From G963665085 sp963665085 (lineage in GTDB: Bacteria; Bacteroidota; Bacteroidia; Bacteroidales; JAAAOM01): a DNA stretch of 64,000 nucleotides. The position numbers were made by a program, and so were the translations under genes. The first letter of the stretch is position 1; every line of letters starts with the position of its first letter. Below are positions 9,238 through 18,832 of this stretch, one piece after another. The stretch spans positions 4,774,001-4,838,000 of the forward strand of contig CAXXXS010000001.1 in assembly GCA_963665085.2 (NCBI GenBank). Reading direction: 5' to 3'. The notes beneath the pieces were generated by a model. It was not told where the DNA came from and made no database searches. It was given only the letters and a program-made list of their open reading frames with translations.

Positions 9238-9286
9238 GTTGCTGGTTTCAAATTTACAGGATAACTTGTAACCAGAAACCAGCAAC
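9238..9286. repeat. Inverted repeat after rubredoxin
   Basis: GTTGCTGGTTTC (9238-9249) and GAAACCAGCAAC (9275-9286) form a perfect 12-bp stem with a 25-nt loop between the converging rubredoxin and pepD genes. No strong T-run, so it may be a processed 3' end rather than a classic terminator. Confidence 0.7.
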
Positions 9287-9326
9287 AATAATCCGTACGA
9301 ACAAAATATGTTCTGAAGCTGTCATA

Positions 9327-10772
9327 TTACGAAATCCTTTTCAACACTTCCAATAATAAAACCCAGAATTTTTCAGTACTTCCAATGTGAATTCGTTCAT
9401 CAGGAGAATGTGCTCCTTTTATTGTTGGCCCAAAAGAAATCATATCCAAGTCAGGAAATTTCTTAAGAAACAAGCCGCACTCCAATCCTGCATGAATTGC
9501 CCTAACAACAGGTTCTTCTTTAAACAGACTGATATACGTCCCCTTTGTTAATTCCAGTAATTCAGAATCAGGTTTTGGATTCCATCCCGGATAACCTTCA
9601 GAATGTTCAACATCCGCTTTTGCAAGTTCGAATACAGAACGCACCGTATTTGCAATAAAATTCTTTCTACTCTCAACAGAACTTCTTTGGCTTGTTGTAA
9701 TCTCAAAACAAGATTCTTTTCTTTTTACAGAAGCCAGGTTTGAAGAGGTTTCTACTAGATTTTTTATTACTGTACTATTTGCGATTACTCCGTGTGGGCA
9801 AGACATCAAACTACTTAATAACCTAAATTGAGCTTTTTTATTAATTAAAAAATCGGGTATCCCTTGTTTCTCAAAACCAATGGTTAAATTAGGTTCTGTA
9901 ACTTTAAATTCTTCTTTAATTTCTTGTGTGAATTTCTTTAACAGAGAAATAAAATTCTCATCAAAGCGATCTTTTATTATAACAATAGCATTCGCTTCCC
10001 GAGGTATTGCATTACGTAAATTTCCCCCATCAAAATCGGAAAGACGTATACCTATTTTTTTGTCTGCCTGCCAAAGAAAACGAGCAAGAACCTTAACTGA
10101 ATTCCCCAATTCTTTCTCAATGTCATCACCTGAGTGCCCGCCTTTTAGACCTGATACAGTTACTTTATAACAAACAGAATAAGGAGGTACAGTTTTTTTA
10201 GCATACCTTAATTTTGCAATGGTATCAATACCACCAGCACAACCAATAAATAATTCTCCTTCATCCTCAGAATCAAGGTTTATTAATATTTTGCCTTTAA
10301 AAAAACCGGCTTCAAGATTAAATGCCCCAGTCAACCCCGTTTCTTCATCAACTGTAAACAAACACTCTATTGGTCCATGCTGAATATCATCAGCCGCCAG
10401 GATAGCAAGTTGAGTAGCAATGCCAATACCATTATCTGCCCCCAGTGTTGTTCCTTCCGCCTTAATCCAGTCGCCTTCTATCTTGAGTTTTAACGGATCA
10501 TTCTCAAAATCGTGCTCCACATCTGAATTCTTTTCACAAACCATATCAACATGAGATTGCAACACAACTGTTTTTTTGTTTTCATAACCTTGTGTTGCAG
10601 CTTTCGAGATAAGAATATTACCAATATTATCTCTTTTTGTTTCCAGGTTCAGTTGTTTTCCAAAATCCAATAAATACTGTATTATTTTATCCTCCTTTTT
10701 TGAAGGACGTGGAATTTTTGTAATTTCCTCAAAATAAGTCCAGACTTTCTGGGGATTTAATTTTTCAAGCAT
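9327..10772 (-). CDS. pepD: Aminoacyl-histidine dipeptidase (M20 family)
   Basis: A metallo-dipeptidase of about 481 residues that hydrolyses Xaa-His and related dipeptides. It shows LQSHVDMVCEKN with the first metal His/Asp, TLGADNGIG, the VDEETGLTGA glutamates, SGLKGGHSGDDI and the C-terminal AIHAGLECG histidine. A longer frame reaches 10808, but the ATG at 10772 (MLEKLNPQKVW) matches the usual family start and has an AAGAAGAAA leader. Probably monocistronic, transcribed divergently from the SLC13 gene. Confidence 0.94.
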   Translation of the reverse strand: MLEKLNPQKVWTYFEEITKIPRPSKKEDKIIQYLLDFGKQLNLETKRDNIGNILISKAATQGYENKKTVVLQSHVDMVCEKNSDVEHDFENDPLKLKIEGDWIKAEGTTLGADNGIGIATQLAILAADDIQHGPIECLFTVDEETGLTGAFNLEAGFFKGKILINLDSEDEGELFIGCAGGIDTIAKLRYAKKTVPPYSVCYKVTVSGLKGGHSGDDIEKELGNSVKVLARFLWQADKKIGIRLSDFDGGNLRNAIPREANAIVIIKDRFDENFISLLKKFTQEIKEEFKVTEPNLTIGFEKQGIPDFLINKKAQFRLLSSLMSCPHGVIANSTVIKNLVETSSNLASVKRKESCFEITTSQRSSVESRKNFIANTVRSVFELAKADVEHSEGYPGWNPKPDSELLELTKGTYISLFKEEPVVRAIHAGLECGLFLKKFPDLDMISFGPTIKGAHSPDERIHIGSTEKFWVLLLEVLKRIS

Positions 10773-10935
10773 AATTTTTTCTTCTTTTGACAACAACAAA
10801 TATTTCAATAAAAATCCACAAGTAAAATAACAAATGTCGCATTTTCATTAATTTTTTTAATCAGAAATAAATATTTACATTCGTGCCTAATGGTAGAACA
10901 TGCAGCCATAACCCTTTAATGATACAGATAATTTA

Positions 10936-12717
10936 GTGATGCAATTAGACCTAATAGTAGTTTCTATCGTTCTCATTTTTATCCTTGTATCTCTTTACAA
11001 GGAAATTATTGGTCCGTCATTCACCTTCATGATTGCCATAAGTATATTAGGAATCTTTGGTATACTTACCCCCACTGAAATATTAAGCGGTTTTGCCAAC
11101 GAACAAGTTGCTGTAATAATCCTGTTACTCTTAATGGGAGATATAATACAACGTACTTCGGTTGTAGAAAATGCTTTCGATTATTTATTTCGCTCCGCAA
11201 AAAGCATTAATGGGTTCCTGGTAAGAATGATGTTGATTGTTTCCAGCTTTTCAGCATTTCTCAATAACACTCCCTTAGTTGCAATAATGATCCCTTATGT
11301 ACATAGTTGGTGTAAAAGGAATAATATATCCCCATCAAGGTTTTTAATGCCACTTTCTTATGCTGCAATTTTAGGTGGATGTGCTACATTAATCGGGACC
11401 TCAACAAACCTTATTGTAAATGGGCTTGTTGTAGAACAGGAAATTATTGAAGGATTACCTCCTCTTGATATATTTGATTTTGCTTATGTCGGTATTCCAA
11501 TGATAGTTCTGGGTTCTTTGTACCTTCTCTTCTGGGGGCAAAAATTGTTACCCAAAAGAATAGCTGTAAGTGATGAATTTACAGAGAACAAGAGGCAATA
11601 TATTATTGAAGCAAGAATTCATTCTCATTCCCACTTAATAGGGAGAACCATTGAAGAAGCGGAACTAAGAAATTTAAAAGGGCTTTATTTATTCGAAATC
11701 GTAAGAGAATCTTTTAGAATCTCAGCTGTTGCCCCCAATGTTATTCTGCATAAAAATGATATTCTTGTTTTTACAGGAGATACAGAAACTATTGCTGATT
11801 TAATAAACAGTAATAGTGGATTAAGCTTACCAGAAATTGGTATGTTGTCGAAGAAAAAACAAACAGAAGTGGTAGAGATTGTAATTTCCCAAAATTCTGC
11901 ATTGGTGAATAAAACAGTTAGGGAAATGAATTTCAGAAGTAAATTCGATGCTGCTGTTATTGCTGTTCATCGTAATGGTGAACGAATGACTGGAAAACTG
12001 GGCAACCTGATTTTAAAAGCTGGTGATGTTCTTTTGCTTTATACTGGTATTGATTTTGTCGATCGTGCAGGAACAACTCAAGATTTTTACTTTATCTCTA
12101 AAGTGAAAGATTTTAACAATCTTGAACCTTATAAAATAATTACAATTTTTGGTGGACTTTTATTAGCCATTCTTTTATCTACTTTTCATATTGTTCCTTT
12201 ATTTATGAGTTTAGTTATACTCATCCTTGCATCTTTAGTATTAAAAGTAACAACAGCCAAGGATTTACCCAAAGGAGTCGACTATAACCTGGGGATTATA
12301 ATTGTAATGTCCCTCGCTTTAGGTACTGCAATGTTAAAATCCGGAGCTGCTGAAATCTTTGCAGATACATTGGTAACTGTATTTATGCCTCTTGGAAAAG
12401 TTGGGCTCCTATTTGGCATTTACCTTATAACAACTATTTTAGCCGCTTATATTACAAATAAAGCAGCTGTTGGTATTATTTTTCCAATAGCACTCACAAT
12501 GTCTGTTAATTTAGGCTTACCTCCCCAACCTTTTGTATTAACTGTAGCGTATGCTTCTGCAGCAAATTTCATGACTCCTATTGGATATCAGACAAACTTA
12601 ATGGTATATGGCCCAGGAGGATATTCTTTTAAAGATTTTTTTAAAGTAGGATTTCCTCTTACAATTATTTATATGATTACAACAATTACAATCTTATCAT
12701 TACTTTATTTCAGATGA
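10936..12717 (+). CDS. SLC13-family permease with two RCK_C (TrkA-C) domains
   Basis: A 593-residue membrane transporter. It has about five N-terminal helices, then NTPLVAIMIP and a GTSTNLIVNG re-entrant motif of the sodium/anion symporter superfamily. A cytosolic block (about 200-385) carries two TrkA-C modules, and a second helical half includes the mirrored motif TPIGYQTNLMVYGPGGY. This layout is typical of bacterial sulfate or other anion permeases. The stop overlaps the cysQ start by 4 bp, which supports sulfate as substrate; that is inference. Confidence 0.88.
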   Translation: MMQLDLIVVSIVLIFILVSLYKEIIGPSFTFMIAISILGIFGILTPTEILSGFANEQVAVIILLLLMGDIIQRTSVVENAFDYLFRSAKSINGFLVRMMLIVSSFSAFLNNTPLVAIMIPYVHSWCKRNNISPSRFLMPLSYAAILGGCATLIGTSTNLIVNGLVVEQEIIEGLPPLDIFDFAYVGIPMIVLGSLYLLFWGQKLLPKRIAVSDEFTENKRQYIIEARIHSHSHLIGRTIEEAELRNLKGLYLFEIVRESFRISAVAPNVILHKNDILVFTGDTETIADLINSNSGLSLPEIGMLSKKKQTEVVEIVISQNSALVNKTVREMNFRSKFDAAVIAVHRNGERMTGKLGNLILKAGDVLLLYTGIDFVDRAGTTQDFYFISKVKDFNNLEPYKIITIFGGLLLAILLSTFHIVPLFMSLVILILASLVLKVTTAKDLPKGVDYNLGIIIVMSLALGTAMLKSGAAEIFADTLVTVFMPLGKVGLLFGIYLITTILAAYITNKAAVGIIFPIALTMSVNLGLPPQPFVLTVAYASAANFMTPIGYQTNLMVYGPGGYSFKDFFKVGFPLTIIYMITTITILSLLYFR

Positions 12718-13529
12718 ATTTAGAATTATTAGAAAAAGCACTTTACGCCTCAGTTAAAGCCAGTGAGGCAATTATGGAAATATATAGCAAAGAAGATTTT
12801 GGAGTACTAATAAAAGAAGATTCAAGCCCTTTAACAAAAGCAGATTTAGCTTCAAACTCAGTTATACATAAAGAACTGGATGATACAAACATTCCATTTT
12901 TAAGTGAAGAAGATAAAAATATATCCTACGAAAAAAGGAAAGATTGGGAATACTTATGGGTTGTAGATCCATTGGATGGCACAAAAGAATTCATAAAAAG
13001 AAATGGTGAGTTTACAGTTAACATCGCTCTTGTAAACTATGGGACACCTATTTTGGGTATTGTAGCTATTCCTGCTCAAGATGTTTTTTATTGTTCATTA
13101 AAAGGATACGGGGCATTCAAAATAGATAAAAAAACTATTGAAGAGAAGAAATCTCAAAAAAACTATATTGAAAAATATGCCAGCAAATTACCTTTACAAT
13201 CTCTTCCTGAAAAAATTACAGTTGTAGGAAGCAGATCGCATAGTTCAGTTGAGACAGAAGAGTTTATTAATGAATTAAAAAGCAAATACGGTGAGGTTGA
13301 ATTTATTTCAAGAGGAAGTGCACTCAAACTATGCATGATTGCTGAAGGAAAAGCACATGTTTATCCTCGTTTGGCCCCAACAATGGAATGGGATACTGCA
13401 GCTGGACAGGCTTTAATTCTGGAAACTGAAGGTAAGTTACTGGAGTATGAAACAAAAACAGATTTAAAATACAACAGGGAAAACCTAAGAAATCCTTGGT
13501 TTATCGCTTATGCAAAGAATTTTTCTTAA
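12714..13529 (+). CDS. cysQ: 3'(2'),5'-bisphosphate nucleotidase
   Basis: A 271-residue lithium-sensitive inositol-monophosphatase-like enzyme that removes the 3'-phosphate of PAP, a by-product of sulfate activation. Metal-site motifs are EED near residue 65, DPLDGTKEF at 85-93 (catalytic Asp pair) and WDTAAGQAL near the C terminus. The ATGA overlap with the permease gene implies translational coupling and a joint role in sulfur uptake and assimilation. Confidence 0.93.
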   Translation: MNLELLEKALYASVKASEAIMEIYSKEDFGVLIKEDSSPLTKADLASNSVIHKELDDTNIPFLSEEDKNISYEKRKDWEYLWVVDPLDGTKEFIKRNGEFTVNIALVNYGTPILGIVAIPAQDVFYCSLKGYGAFKIDKKTIEEKKSQKNYIEKYASKLPLQSLPEKITVVGSRSHSSVETEEFINELKSKYGEVEFISRGSALKLCMIAEGKAHVYPRLAPTMEWDTAAGQALILETEGKLLEYETKTDLKYNRENLRNPWFIAYAKNFS

Positions 13530-13693
13530 GTAAATTTTAATAATTGTTGTAACGACATAAATAATTCTTCTGGATTTACTGGTTTTGGTAAGTATTTGTT
13601 ACACCCAGCAGCTTGTAAACACTGAAGTTTATTCTCTTTAGTTGCATGGGATGACTGAACGATTATAGGTAAGGAAAGATCAAATTGGATACT
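13526..13693 (-). pseudogene. C-terminal remnant of a response-regulator receiver domain
   Basis: On the minus strand about 55 codons encode the end of a REC domain: PIIVQSSHATKENK, then AAGCNKYLPKPVNPEEL with the conserved Lys-Pro of beta-5, and a final amphipathic helix before TAA at 13528-13526. An in-frame TAA at 13696-13694 blocks extension, and the N-terminal half with the phospho-Asp is missing. It resembles the REC end of the hybrid kinase at 22.6 kb. Its stop overlaps that of cysQ. Confidence 0.8.
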
Positions 13694-13701
13694 TTATTAA
13701 A

Positions 13702-13743
13702 TAAGAAATCCCACAGCTTTTACGAAAGCTGTGGGATTTCTTA
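13702..13743. terminator. Bidirectional terminator hairpin
   Basis: A perfect 19-bp stem: TAAGAAATCCCACAGCTTT at 13702-13720 pairs with 13725-13743 around a TACG loop. It lies between the convergent cysQ and DUF4097 genes and can serve both strands. Confidence 0.9.
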
Positions 13744-13778
13744 ATATAAATCAAAATCGCCTGAACCTGAAACGCTAT

Positions 13779-14849
13779 TTAATCTACAAGCTTAACATTA
13801 CCATAGCGCGTTTCTATATCAACAACAGATTTAGTGTTTGTATCTCCTCCGATTAAGCCGGAAACATTCATTTCATTATTTTCAACTATCCTGTTTATTT
13901 TCGAATCGTTCTCAGGATAATAAATTTTGCTATAATCTGCTTCGCCATCAAGATGATACGATGCATTAGCATCAATTCCTAACTTATACCCTCCATACGC
14001 ATTCTCAATAGATATTTTTTCAAAACCTGAGGGAATACTTTCCACTTTTACCTGGGTATATTTAGATTCTATCTGAAATTTTTTATTTATTTCATCTATC
14101 TTAAAATTAGAATACCCTGCAGATACCACGAAATTATTGAGTTCGCCTAACTCATACTGGTCATACTTTGATTCTGACACCAAAGAACTTACCTCATCCA
14201 GATAAAACTTAGAATATTTAGAAACAAGAATTATTGCCTGACCTTCTTCTATCTCAAAAGTTGAATATTTTATACTTGACTTTAACCAATCAACTTTTTC
14301 AATATAGCCACTACCATAAGCGATATTTATCTCATTTAATGGCTTATCATCACCTCTGCTGAGTTCATTTACTTTTAGTTTTCCATATTTTATATCACAA
14401 TATAATTTTCCAGCAAGATTATTGATAAATGTATCCCCATATTTATTTTCGACAGAAAGACTTATATATTCCGGAATATAAACTTTATATTGTATATCTA
14501 AATCATAATTGTTATTCCAAGAGCCTTTCTCCAGTTTACTGTCAAAAACAGTCTCAACATAGATGTTATTTCCTGTTTCACTAAAATTTATGTCAACATA
14601 GCTCAAAATTCTATTTGCTTTATCCTCATCACTAATATCAACACTAATTTCAACTTCTATAGAAATTAAATCTTTATCCCAGTTATTTACCTCAATATCA
14701 CCAAATTTATTGTTTAAACTGAGTTCAGTAGAATTATTAGCCGTAAATTCTTCCTTAATTATTTTAGTAAACTCATCTTTTGCTGCCCAACAAAAACTAT
14801 TATTTAATAGTAGGACAATAACCGCTAGCTTAAATCCTGTCGCTTTCAT
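13779..14849 (-). CDS. DUF4097-like exported adhesin-type protein
   Basis: A 356-residue protein with a signal peptide (hydrophobic stretch ending near FCWA, residue 23). The rest consists of short repeated beta-strand units with the pattern NNKFGDIEVNNW, ENKYGDTFINNL, IAYGSGYIEKV, ESKYTQVKVES and ETRYGNVKLVD, typical of the DUF4097 beta-helix family. The gene overlaps the upstream anti-sigma-like gene by 20 bp, so it is the third member of the sigma-factor operon. Its role is probably at the envelope; the function is not known. Confidence 0.8.
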   Translation of the reverse strand: MKATGFKLAVIVLLLNNSFCWAAKDEFTKIIKEEFTANNSTELSLNNKFGDIEVNNWDKDLISIEVEISVDISDEDKANRILSYVDINFSETGNNIYVETVFDSKLEKGSWNNNYDLDIQYKVYIPEYISLSVENKYGDTFINNLAGKLYCDIKYGKLKVNELSRGDDKPLNEINIAYGSGYIEKVDWLKSSIKYSTFEIEEGQAIILVSKYSKFYLDEVSSLVSESKYDQYELGELNNFVVSAGYSNFKIDEINKKFQIESKYTQVKVESIPSGFEKISIENAYGGYKLGIDANASYHLDGEADYSKIYYPENDSKINRIVENNEMNVSGLIGGDTNTKSVVDIETRYGNVKLVD

Positions 14850-15363
14850 AATTGTTATCTGTTATATTTTGATTCATATTATCATCAAGCTGATTATTTA
14901 TTTGTTTTATAAAATCAACTTTTGTCTGGTAGTGCATTATTAGTGCATTAATAACTCGAGAATCATATGGATTTGTTTTAAAATCATCAATTAGCTGCTC
15001 ATATGCTATTTCCATTGATTCCAGTTCACTGTCTATATTGCTTCTGATATTTGTTTGTTTTACATTCTCTTGAAATCTATCATACTCAGTCATAAATAGA
15101 TTATTATAATATAGTTCTGCCTCCTGATATTCTATTGATATATCACCCAATGTTATGCTATTCTCGTAATTCAATTTTAGATTAAAAAGTAAACCCGTAA
15201 CGATAATAGCTACCGATGCTGCTGCAAGAAGAGGTACTAAGATTGAACGAATACTATCAGTCTTCCCCATCTTTTTCTCAAATCTTTCAAAATGACCTGG
15301 TATTGGTTCTAAATCATCTAAAAAATCATTATGCTTTTCTACAAAATCTCTTAGTTCAGTCAT
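14830..15363 (-). CDS. Probable anti-sigma factor, single-pass membrane protein
   Basis: A 177-residue protein with a cytosolic N-terminal part (about 40 residues), one membrane helix near 42-63 (ILVPLLAAASVAIIVTGLLF), then a helical periplasmic part. Size, topology and position right after an ECF sigma gene (8-bp overlap) fit a membrane anti-sigma factor. It has no zinc HCC motif, so it is not a ZAS-type protein. The assignment rests on context. Confidence 0.65.
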   Translation of the reverse strand: MTELRDFVEKHNDFLDDLEPIPGHFERFEKKMGKTDSIRSILVPLLAAASVAIIVTGLLFNLKLNYENSITLGDISIEYQEAELYYNNLFMTEYDRFQENVKQTNIRSNIDSELESMEIAYEQLIDDFKTNPYDSRVINALIMHYQTKVDFIKQINNQLDDNMNQNITDNNYESDRI

Positions 15364-15916
15364 TTTCCTGTTTCTTTTTGATTAATATTTCACTTAACCT
15401 AGCTTTAGCCCTTGCAAATTGAGAGCGAACAGTAGAACTTTTTATATTAAGTATTTCACTAATTTCATTATAATCATAACCTTCTAAAATATGCAGTGTT
15501 GCAATTATTTTGTATCCTTCCGACAGCTGATTAACAGCTTTTTTCACCTCTTTTATTAGTTCTTCCGGTTTATAATCATCGTACGGTAATTCTTCTACCG
15601 CATCCAGTGAAATCAAAGAATCTTTAAATTCAAGATTTAATTTTTGTTTTCTTAAAAAATCTATTGACCTATTTACTACTATCTTTTTTAACCATGCACC
15701 AAAAGCTACTTCGCCACTATATGTTGTTATTTTATTAAACGCCGAGAGAAAAGCTTCCTGTGTTATATCTTCAGCAGTATAAACATCACCTATTATTCGG
15801 CATGCGGTATTATACATCGCTTTAAAATACAGGTGATAGAGCTCATACTGAGACTTTCTATCTTTCTTTCTGCATCTTTCAATTATTAAATTGAGATTTT
15901 TGTTTTCCTCAACCAT
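15356..15916 (-). CDS. ECF-family RNA polymerase sigma factor
   Basis: A 186-residue sigma-70 family factor with only regions 2 and 4. Region 2 is visible as YTAEDITQEAFLSAFNKI followed by FGAWLKKIVVNRSIDFLRK. Region 4 has a helix-turn-helix in YDYNEISEILNIKSSTVRS and AKARLSEIL. It leads an operon with an anti-sigma-like membrane protein and a DUF4097 protein, a recurrent Bacteroidota cassette for envelope signalling. Confidence 0.93.
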   Translation of the reverse strand: MVEENKNLNLIIERCRKKDRKSQYELYHLYFKAMYNTACRIIGDVYTAEDITQEAFLSAFNKITTYSGEVAFGAWLKKIVVNRSIDFLRKQKLNLEFKDSLISLDAVEELPYDDYKPEELIKEVKKAVNQLSEGYKIIATLHILEGYDYNEISEILNIKSSTVRSQFARAKARLSEILIKKKQEND

Positions 15917-15963
15917 TTTCTGTAATAAAGACGGTTATTTTCTCTAACTGCTGCATCAACAGG

Positions 15964-16494
15964 TTATTTTTTGTTCTGTTTTTTTAATTTCTTCAATAAT
16001 TTCTCTGCCCTGTTCTTTAATCCGGTTGATGCATCAAACATTGAATTCTCGATTATATCAATAAGTTCAGGCTGTAATTCTTTCTCTATCAAAGAAATAT
16101 TATATAATATTTGCATTGCATGTACTCTTACGGCCGGAGGGTAGTTTAACTCAAAAATTGATAAACTCACATCGAAAAGTTCCCCCATTTTATCGACTTT
16201 AACAGGTAATTTTGTTAATGTTCTTAGTACATTACGCAGAACAGCCTGGTCTTTATTTTTTTCAAGGAAACTAATTGCGTCATCAATATAAGGAACAAAT
16301 AAATTTATATTCCTATCACAACAATGTGTTATTGCCCATGATGCTCTTGCAGGAAGTGGAGGAGCACTATTTTTAACAATATCCCACAGAATTGTAAAAT
16401 TTTCAGGGAGATCGTTTATTGTATGAACAACTATTTTAATATTCCTTTTTGACAGTTCTAAAAGGAGCAATTCTTCGAGGGTATTTTTTTGCAT
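15964..16494 (-). CDS. HEAT-repeat-like helical protein, unknown function
   Basis: A 176-residue all-helical protein with repeating helix pairs (DAISFLEKNKDQAVLRNVLRTL, PAVRVHAMQILYNI, GLKNRAEKLLKKLKK) like HEAT/ARM repeats, and a lysine-rich end. Its ATG overlaps the stop of the upstream zinc-ribbon gene (TAATG), so the two are translationally coupled. No specific function can be assigned. Confidence 0.65.
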   Translation of the reverse strand: MQKNTLEELLLLELSKRNIKIVVHTINDLPENFTILWDIVKNSAPPLPARASWAITHCCDRNINLFVPYIDDAISFLEKNKDQAVLRNVLRTLTKLPVKVDKMGELFDVSLSIFELNYPPAVRVHAMQILYNISLIEKELQPELIDIIENSMFDASTGLKNRAEKLLKKLKKQNKK

Positions 16495-16853
16495 TAGTTT
16501 ACATATTCTTGTTTAACAACAAGTGCATATAGATCTTCATCTAATTTCAGGAATCCCTGGTCGTAGCAAAAGTAATAGGTTTTACCCTGTTTGGTTTGAT
16601 AAACATTTGTAAAATAATCGAAATTAAAACCTTCGCTTGCAAGTTGAGATTTTGAAACTTTTGTTTTTCCATTAGGATTTAATATTGATAAAACCCTACG
16701 ATTTTTGCGAAGGATAGCATTTACTTTTCTTACATAATTTATTGAATCGCTATTAAGTCTGTTGTTGTAAGTGTTCCTGCATTGATCGGAGCAGAATTTT
16801 TTATCTACCCGGCCTTCAATTTCTTCTCCACACTCTAGGCATTTTCTTGGCAT
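16494..16853 (-). CDS. Small zinc-ribbon protein
   Basis: A 119-residue protein starting with a four-cysteine zinc finger: Cys5-x2-Cys8 and Cys21-x3-Cys25 (KCLECGEEI, KFCSDQCRNTYNNR), resembling DUF2116-type ribbons. A basic middle part and an aromatic C-terminal half (GKTYYFCYDQGF) follow. It could bind nucleic acid. It is divergent from ssb (140-bp gap) and coupled to the HEAT-like gene downstream. Confidence 0.7.
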   Translation of the reverse strand: MPRKCLECGEEIEGRVDKKFCSDQCRNTYNNRLNSDSINYVRKVNAILRKNRRVLSILNPNGKTKVSKSQLASEGFNFDYFTNVYQTKQGKTYYFCYDQGFLKLDEDLYALVVKQEYVN

Positions 16854-16992
16854 TTTTCCTGCTAATATAAAAAAATATCCGACAACAAACGTTTACAAAC
16901 GAATAATAAACGAATGTAAATACTTAAAATACGACTAACTGAATCATCCTACAGTTACTTTGCTTCAAGTTAAATTTTTAAAATTATTTGTT

Positions 16993-17340
16993 ATGAAAAG
17001 TATTAAAAACAAAGTTCAGCTAATTGGTAACTTAGGCAACAATCCGGTATTAAAAACTTTAAATTCAGGGAAAAAGCTAGTCCGTTTTTCGTTAGCCACT
17101 TCAGCAAGTTATAAAGGCCAAAGCGGGGAGAAAATTGAAAATACTCAATGGCATACCATTGTAGCTTGGGAAAACCTTGCAGATATTAGTGTTAAACTAT
17201 TCAAAAAAGGTTGTCAGGTAGCTGTTGAAGGTCAAATAACATACCGCGAATATGACGACGAAAACGGCACAAAAAGACATATTACAGAAATAATTGCAAA
17301 TGAAATTTTATTATTGTCAAACAAGAAAAATTTTGATTAA
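16993..17340 (+). CDS. ssb: Single-stranded DNA-binding protein
   Basis: A 115-residue OB-fold protein that coats single-stranded DNA. Family motifs: NKVQLIGNLGNNP, RFSLATS, TQWHTIVAWENLA, KGCQVAVEGQI and YREYDDENGTKRH. A longer frame opens at 16960, but the ATG at 16993 (MKSIKNKVQL) gives the normal family start. It lacks the usual acidic tail that recruits partner proteins, so it may be a secondary SSB rather than the replicative one. Confidence 0.9.
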   Translation: MKSIKNKVQLIGNLGNNPVLKTLNSGKKLVRFSLATSASYKGQSGEKIENTQWHTIVAWENLADISVKLFKKGCQVAVEGQITYREYDDENGTKRHITEIIANEILLLSNKKNFD

Positions 17341-17664
17341 AAACACCCTTGAAAAATTTTGTAATTGTAAAATAAATAGTAAATTTACTACATAATTGTT
17401 CTTTGTAACATAAGTGATAAAACCGCTTTAATTGTATATTTACCGACAAGCTCAACACTTGCAAAATTAGAGTTTGACTTCTGGGTTTAGAAGCAAGCCT
17501 GAACAAATCAGGAAACTTCAACATCCGAGCGATTCTAAAAATTTCTTTCGGGGCTTATCATGGTTTTCTACAATTAATGCGGTTTTTTTATTGTCTAATT
17601 TTCAAGTATAGTTTTTCCCCTAAAAAAACAGTTTTCATTACATTTGCTGGCTAATAAATAATCA
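17341..17664. other. Intergenic, no gene seen
   Basis: 324 bp between ssb and anmK. A minus-strand frame crosses it but has no family-like features. No terminator, repeat or RNA gene is evident. Confidence 0.6.
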
Positions 17665-18720
17665 ATGAGTGAATATCGAATTATTGGATTAATGTCAGGT
17701 ACTTCATTGGATGGCCTTGACATTGCCTTTTGTAAATTTCAAAATAAAAATGGCGTTTGGAACTATGATATTGAAGTTGCAGATACAGTTGAATATGATA
17801 GTAATTGGAAGAACAATCTTATAAGAGCAAACGAGTTGTCTGCCGAAGCGTTTCTGCTCTTACATAATTCTTATGGAGAGTATATCGGAGATGAAATAAA
17901 TAAATTCATAAAAAAACATGACTTAAAGCCAGATATCATTGCTTCACATGGGCATACAATCTTTCATCAACCTGAAAAGAAATTTACTTTCCAGATTGGT
18001 AATGGGGCTTCAATCTTTGCAAAAACAAATATTACCACCATTTATGATTTCAGGACACTAGATGTTGCACTCGGAGGCCAAGGAGCACCACTGGTCCCTA
18101 TCGGTGATAAATTACTGTTTTCTGATTATAATTATTGCCTTAACCTGGGTGGGTTTGGAAATATATCCTTTGAAGAAGACAATAAACAAATAGCATTCGA
18201 CACCTGCCCATGTAATATGGCAATTAATTACATGGTTAATAAAATTGATCTTGAAATGGATAGAGGAGGTGAAATAGGAAGTAAAGGAACTATTAACCAA
18301 TCTCTTTTAGAGCAATTAAATGCAATTGAATATTACTCTCAACCATACCCTAAATCACTGGGAAAAGAATGGTTTGACAATGTGTTTATGCCAATTCTAG
18401 AGAGCAACAACCTTACTTTGGCAGATACACTTCGAACAATTTACGAACATATTGCCCAACAAATTTCGAAAACAATAAATCAAAAGAAAGGTAAAGTTTT
18501 GGTTACAGGTGGCGGGGCATTTAACAGCTTTCTTATTGATTTACTTAAAGAAAAATCAACAAGTGAAATCGTTTTACCATCTAAAAATTTAATAAACTTC
18601 AAAGAAGCATTAATTTTTGCCTTATTGGGACTCCTTCGTTTTCTTGATAAAAAAAACTGCTTAGCATCGGTAACAGGAGCTTCAAGTGATTGTTCCGGAG
18701 GAATTATTCACCGAGTATAA
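17665..18720 (+). CDS. anmK: Anhydro-N-acetylmuramic acid kinase
   Basis: A 351-residue sugar kinase that cleaves and phosphorylates 1,6-anhydro-MurNAc to MurNAc-6-P in cell-wall recycling. Motifs include IGLMSGTSLDGLDIA at the N terminus, SHGHTIFHQP, the FRTLDVALGGQGAPLVPIGD block, the LNLGGFGNIS glycine loop and VTGGGAFNSFL. Length is normal for Bacteroidota AnmK. Confidence 0.96.
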   Translation: MSEYRIIGLMSGTSLDGLDIAFCKFQNKNGVWNYDIEVADTVEYDSNWKNNLIRANELSAEAFLLLHNSYGEYIGDEINKFIKKHDLKPDIIASHGHTIFHQPEKKFTFQIGNGASIFAKTNITTIYDFRTLDVALGGQGAPLVPIGDKLLFSDYNYCLNLGGFGNISFEEDNKQIAFDTCPCNMAINYMVNKIDLEMDRGGEIGSKGTINQSLLEQLNAIEYYSQPYPKSLGKEWFDNVFMPILESNNLTLADTLRTIYEHIAQQISKTINQKKGKVLVTGGGAFNSFLIDLLKEKSTSEIVLPSKNLINFKEALIFALLGLLRFLDKKNCLASVTGASSDCSGGIIHRV

Positions 18721-18832
18721 ATTTCTCTTTTAACATCCCTGGAAACAATTTTCCAAGGAAAAGTATATTATTATTTTTTGATTGTTTACTTTCAGCTAAC
18801 AATCATTTATTTTGTAGAGATCGAATTTAAAC

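Noticed and set aside
9046..9288. A minus-strand frame across the rubredoxin gene
   Set aside because: The plus strand encodes a complete rubredoxin with all four cysteine ligands.
17282..17524. A minus-strand frame behind ssb
   Set aside because: It overlaps the end of ssb on the opposite strand and has no recognisable domain.
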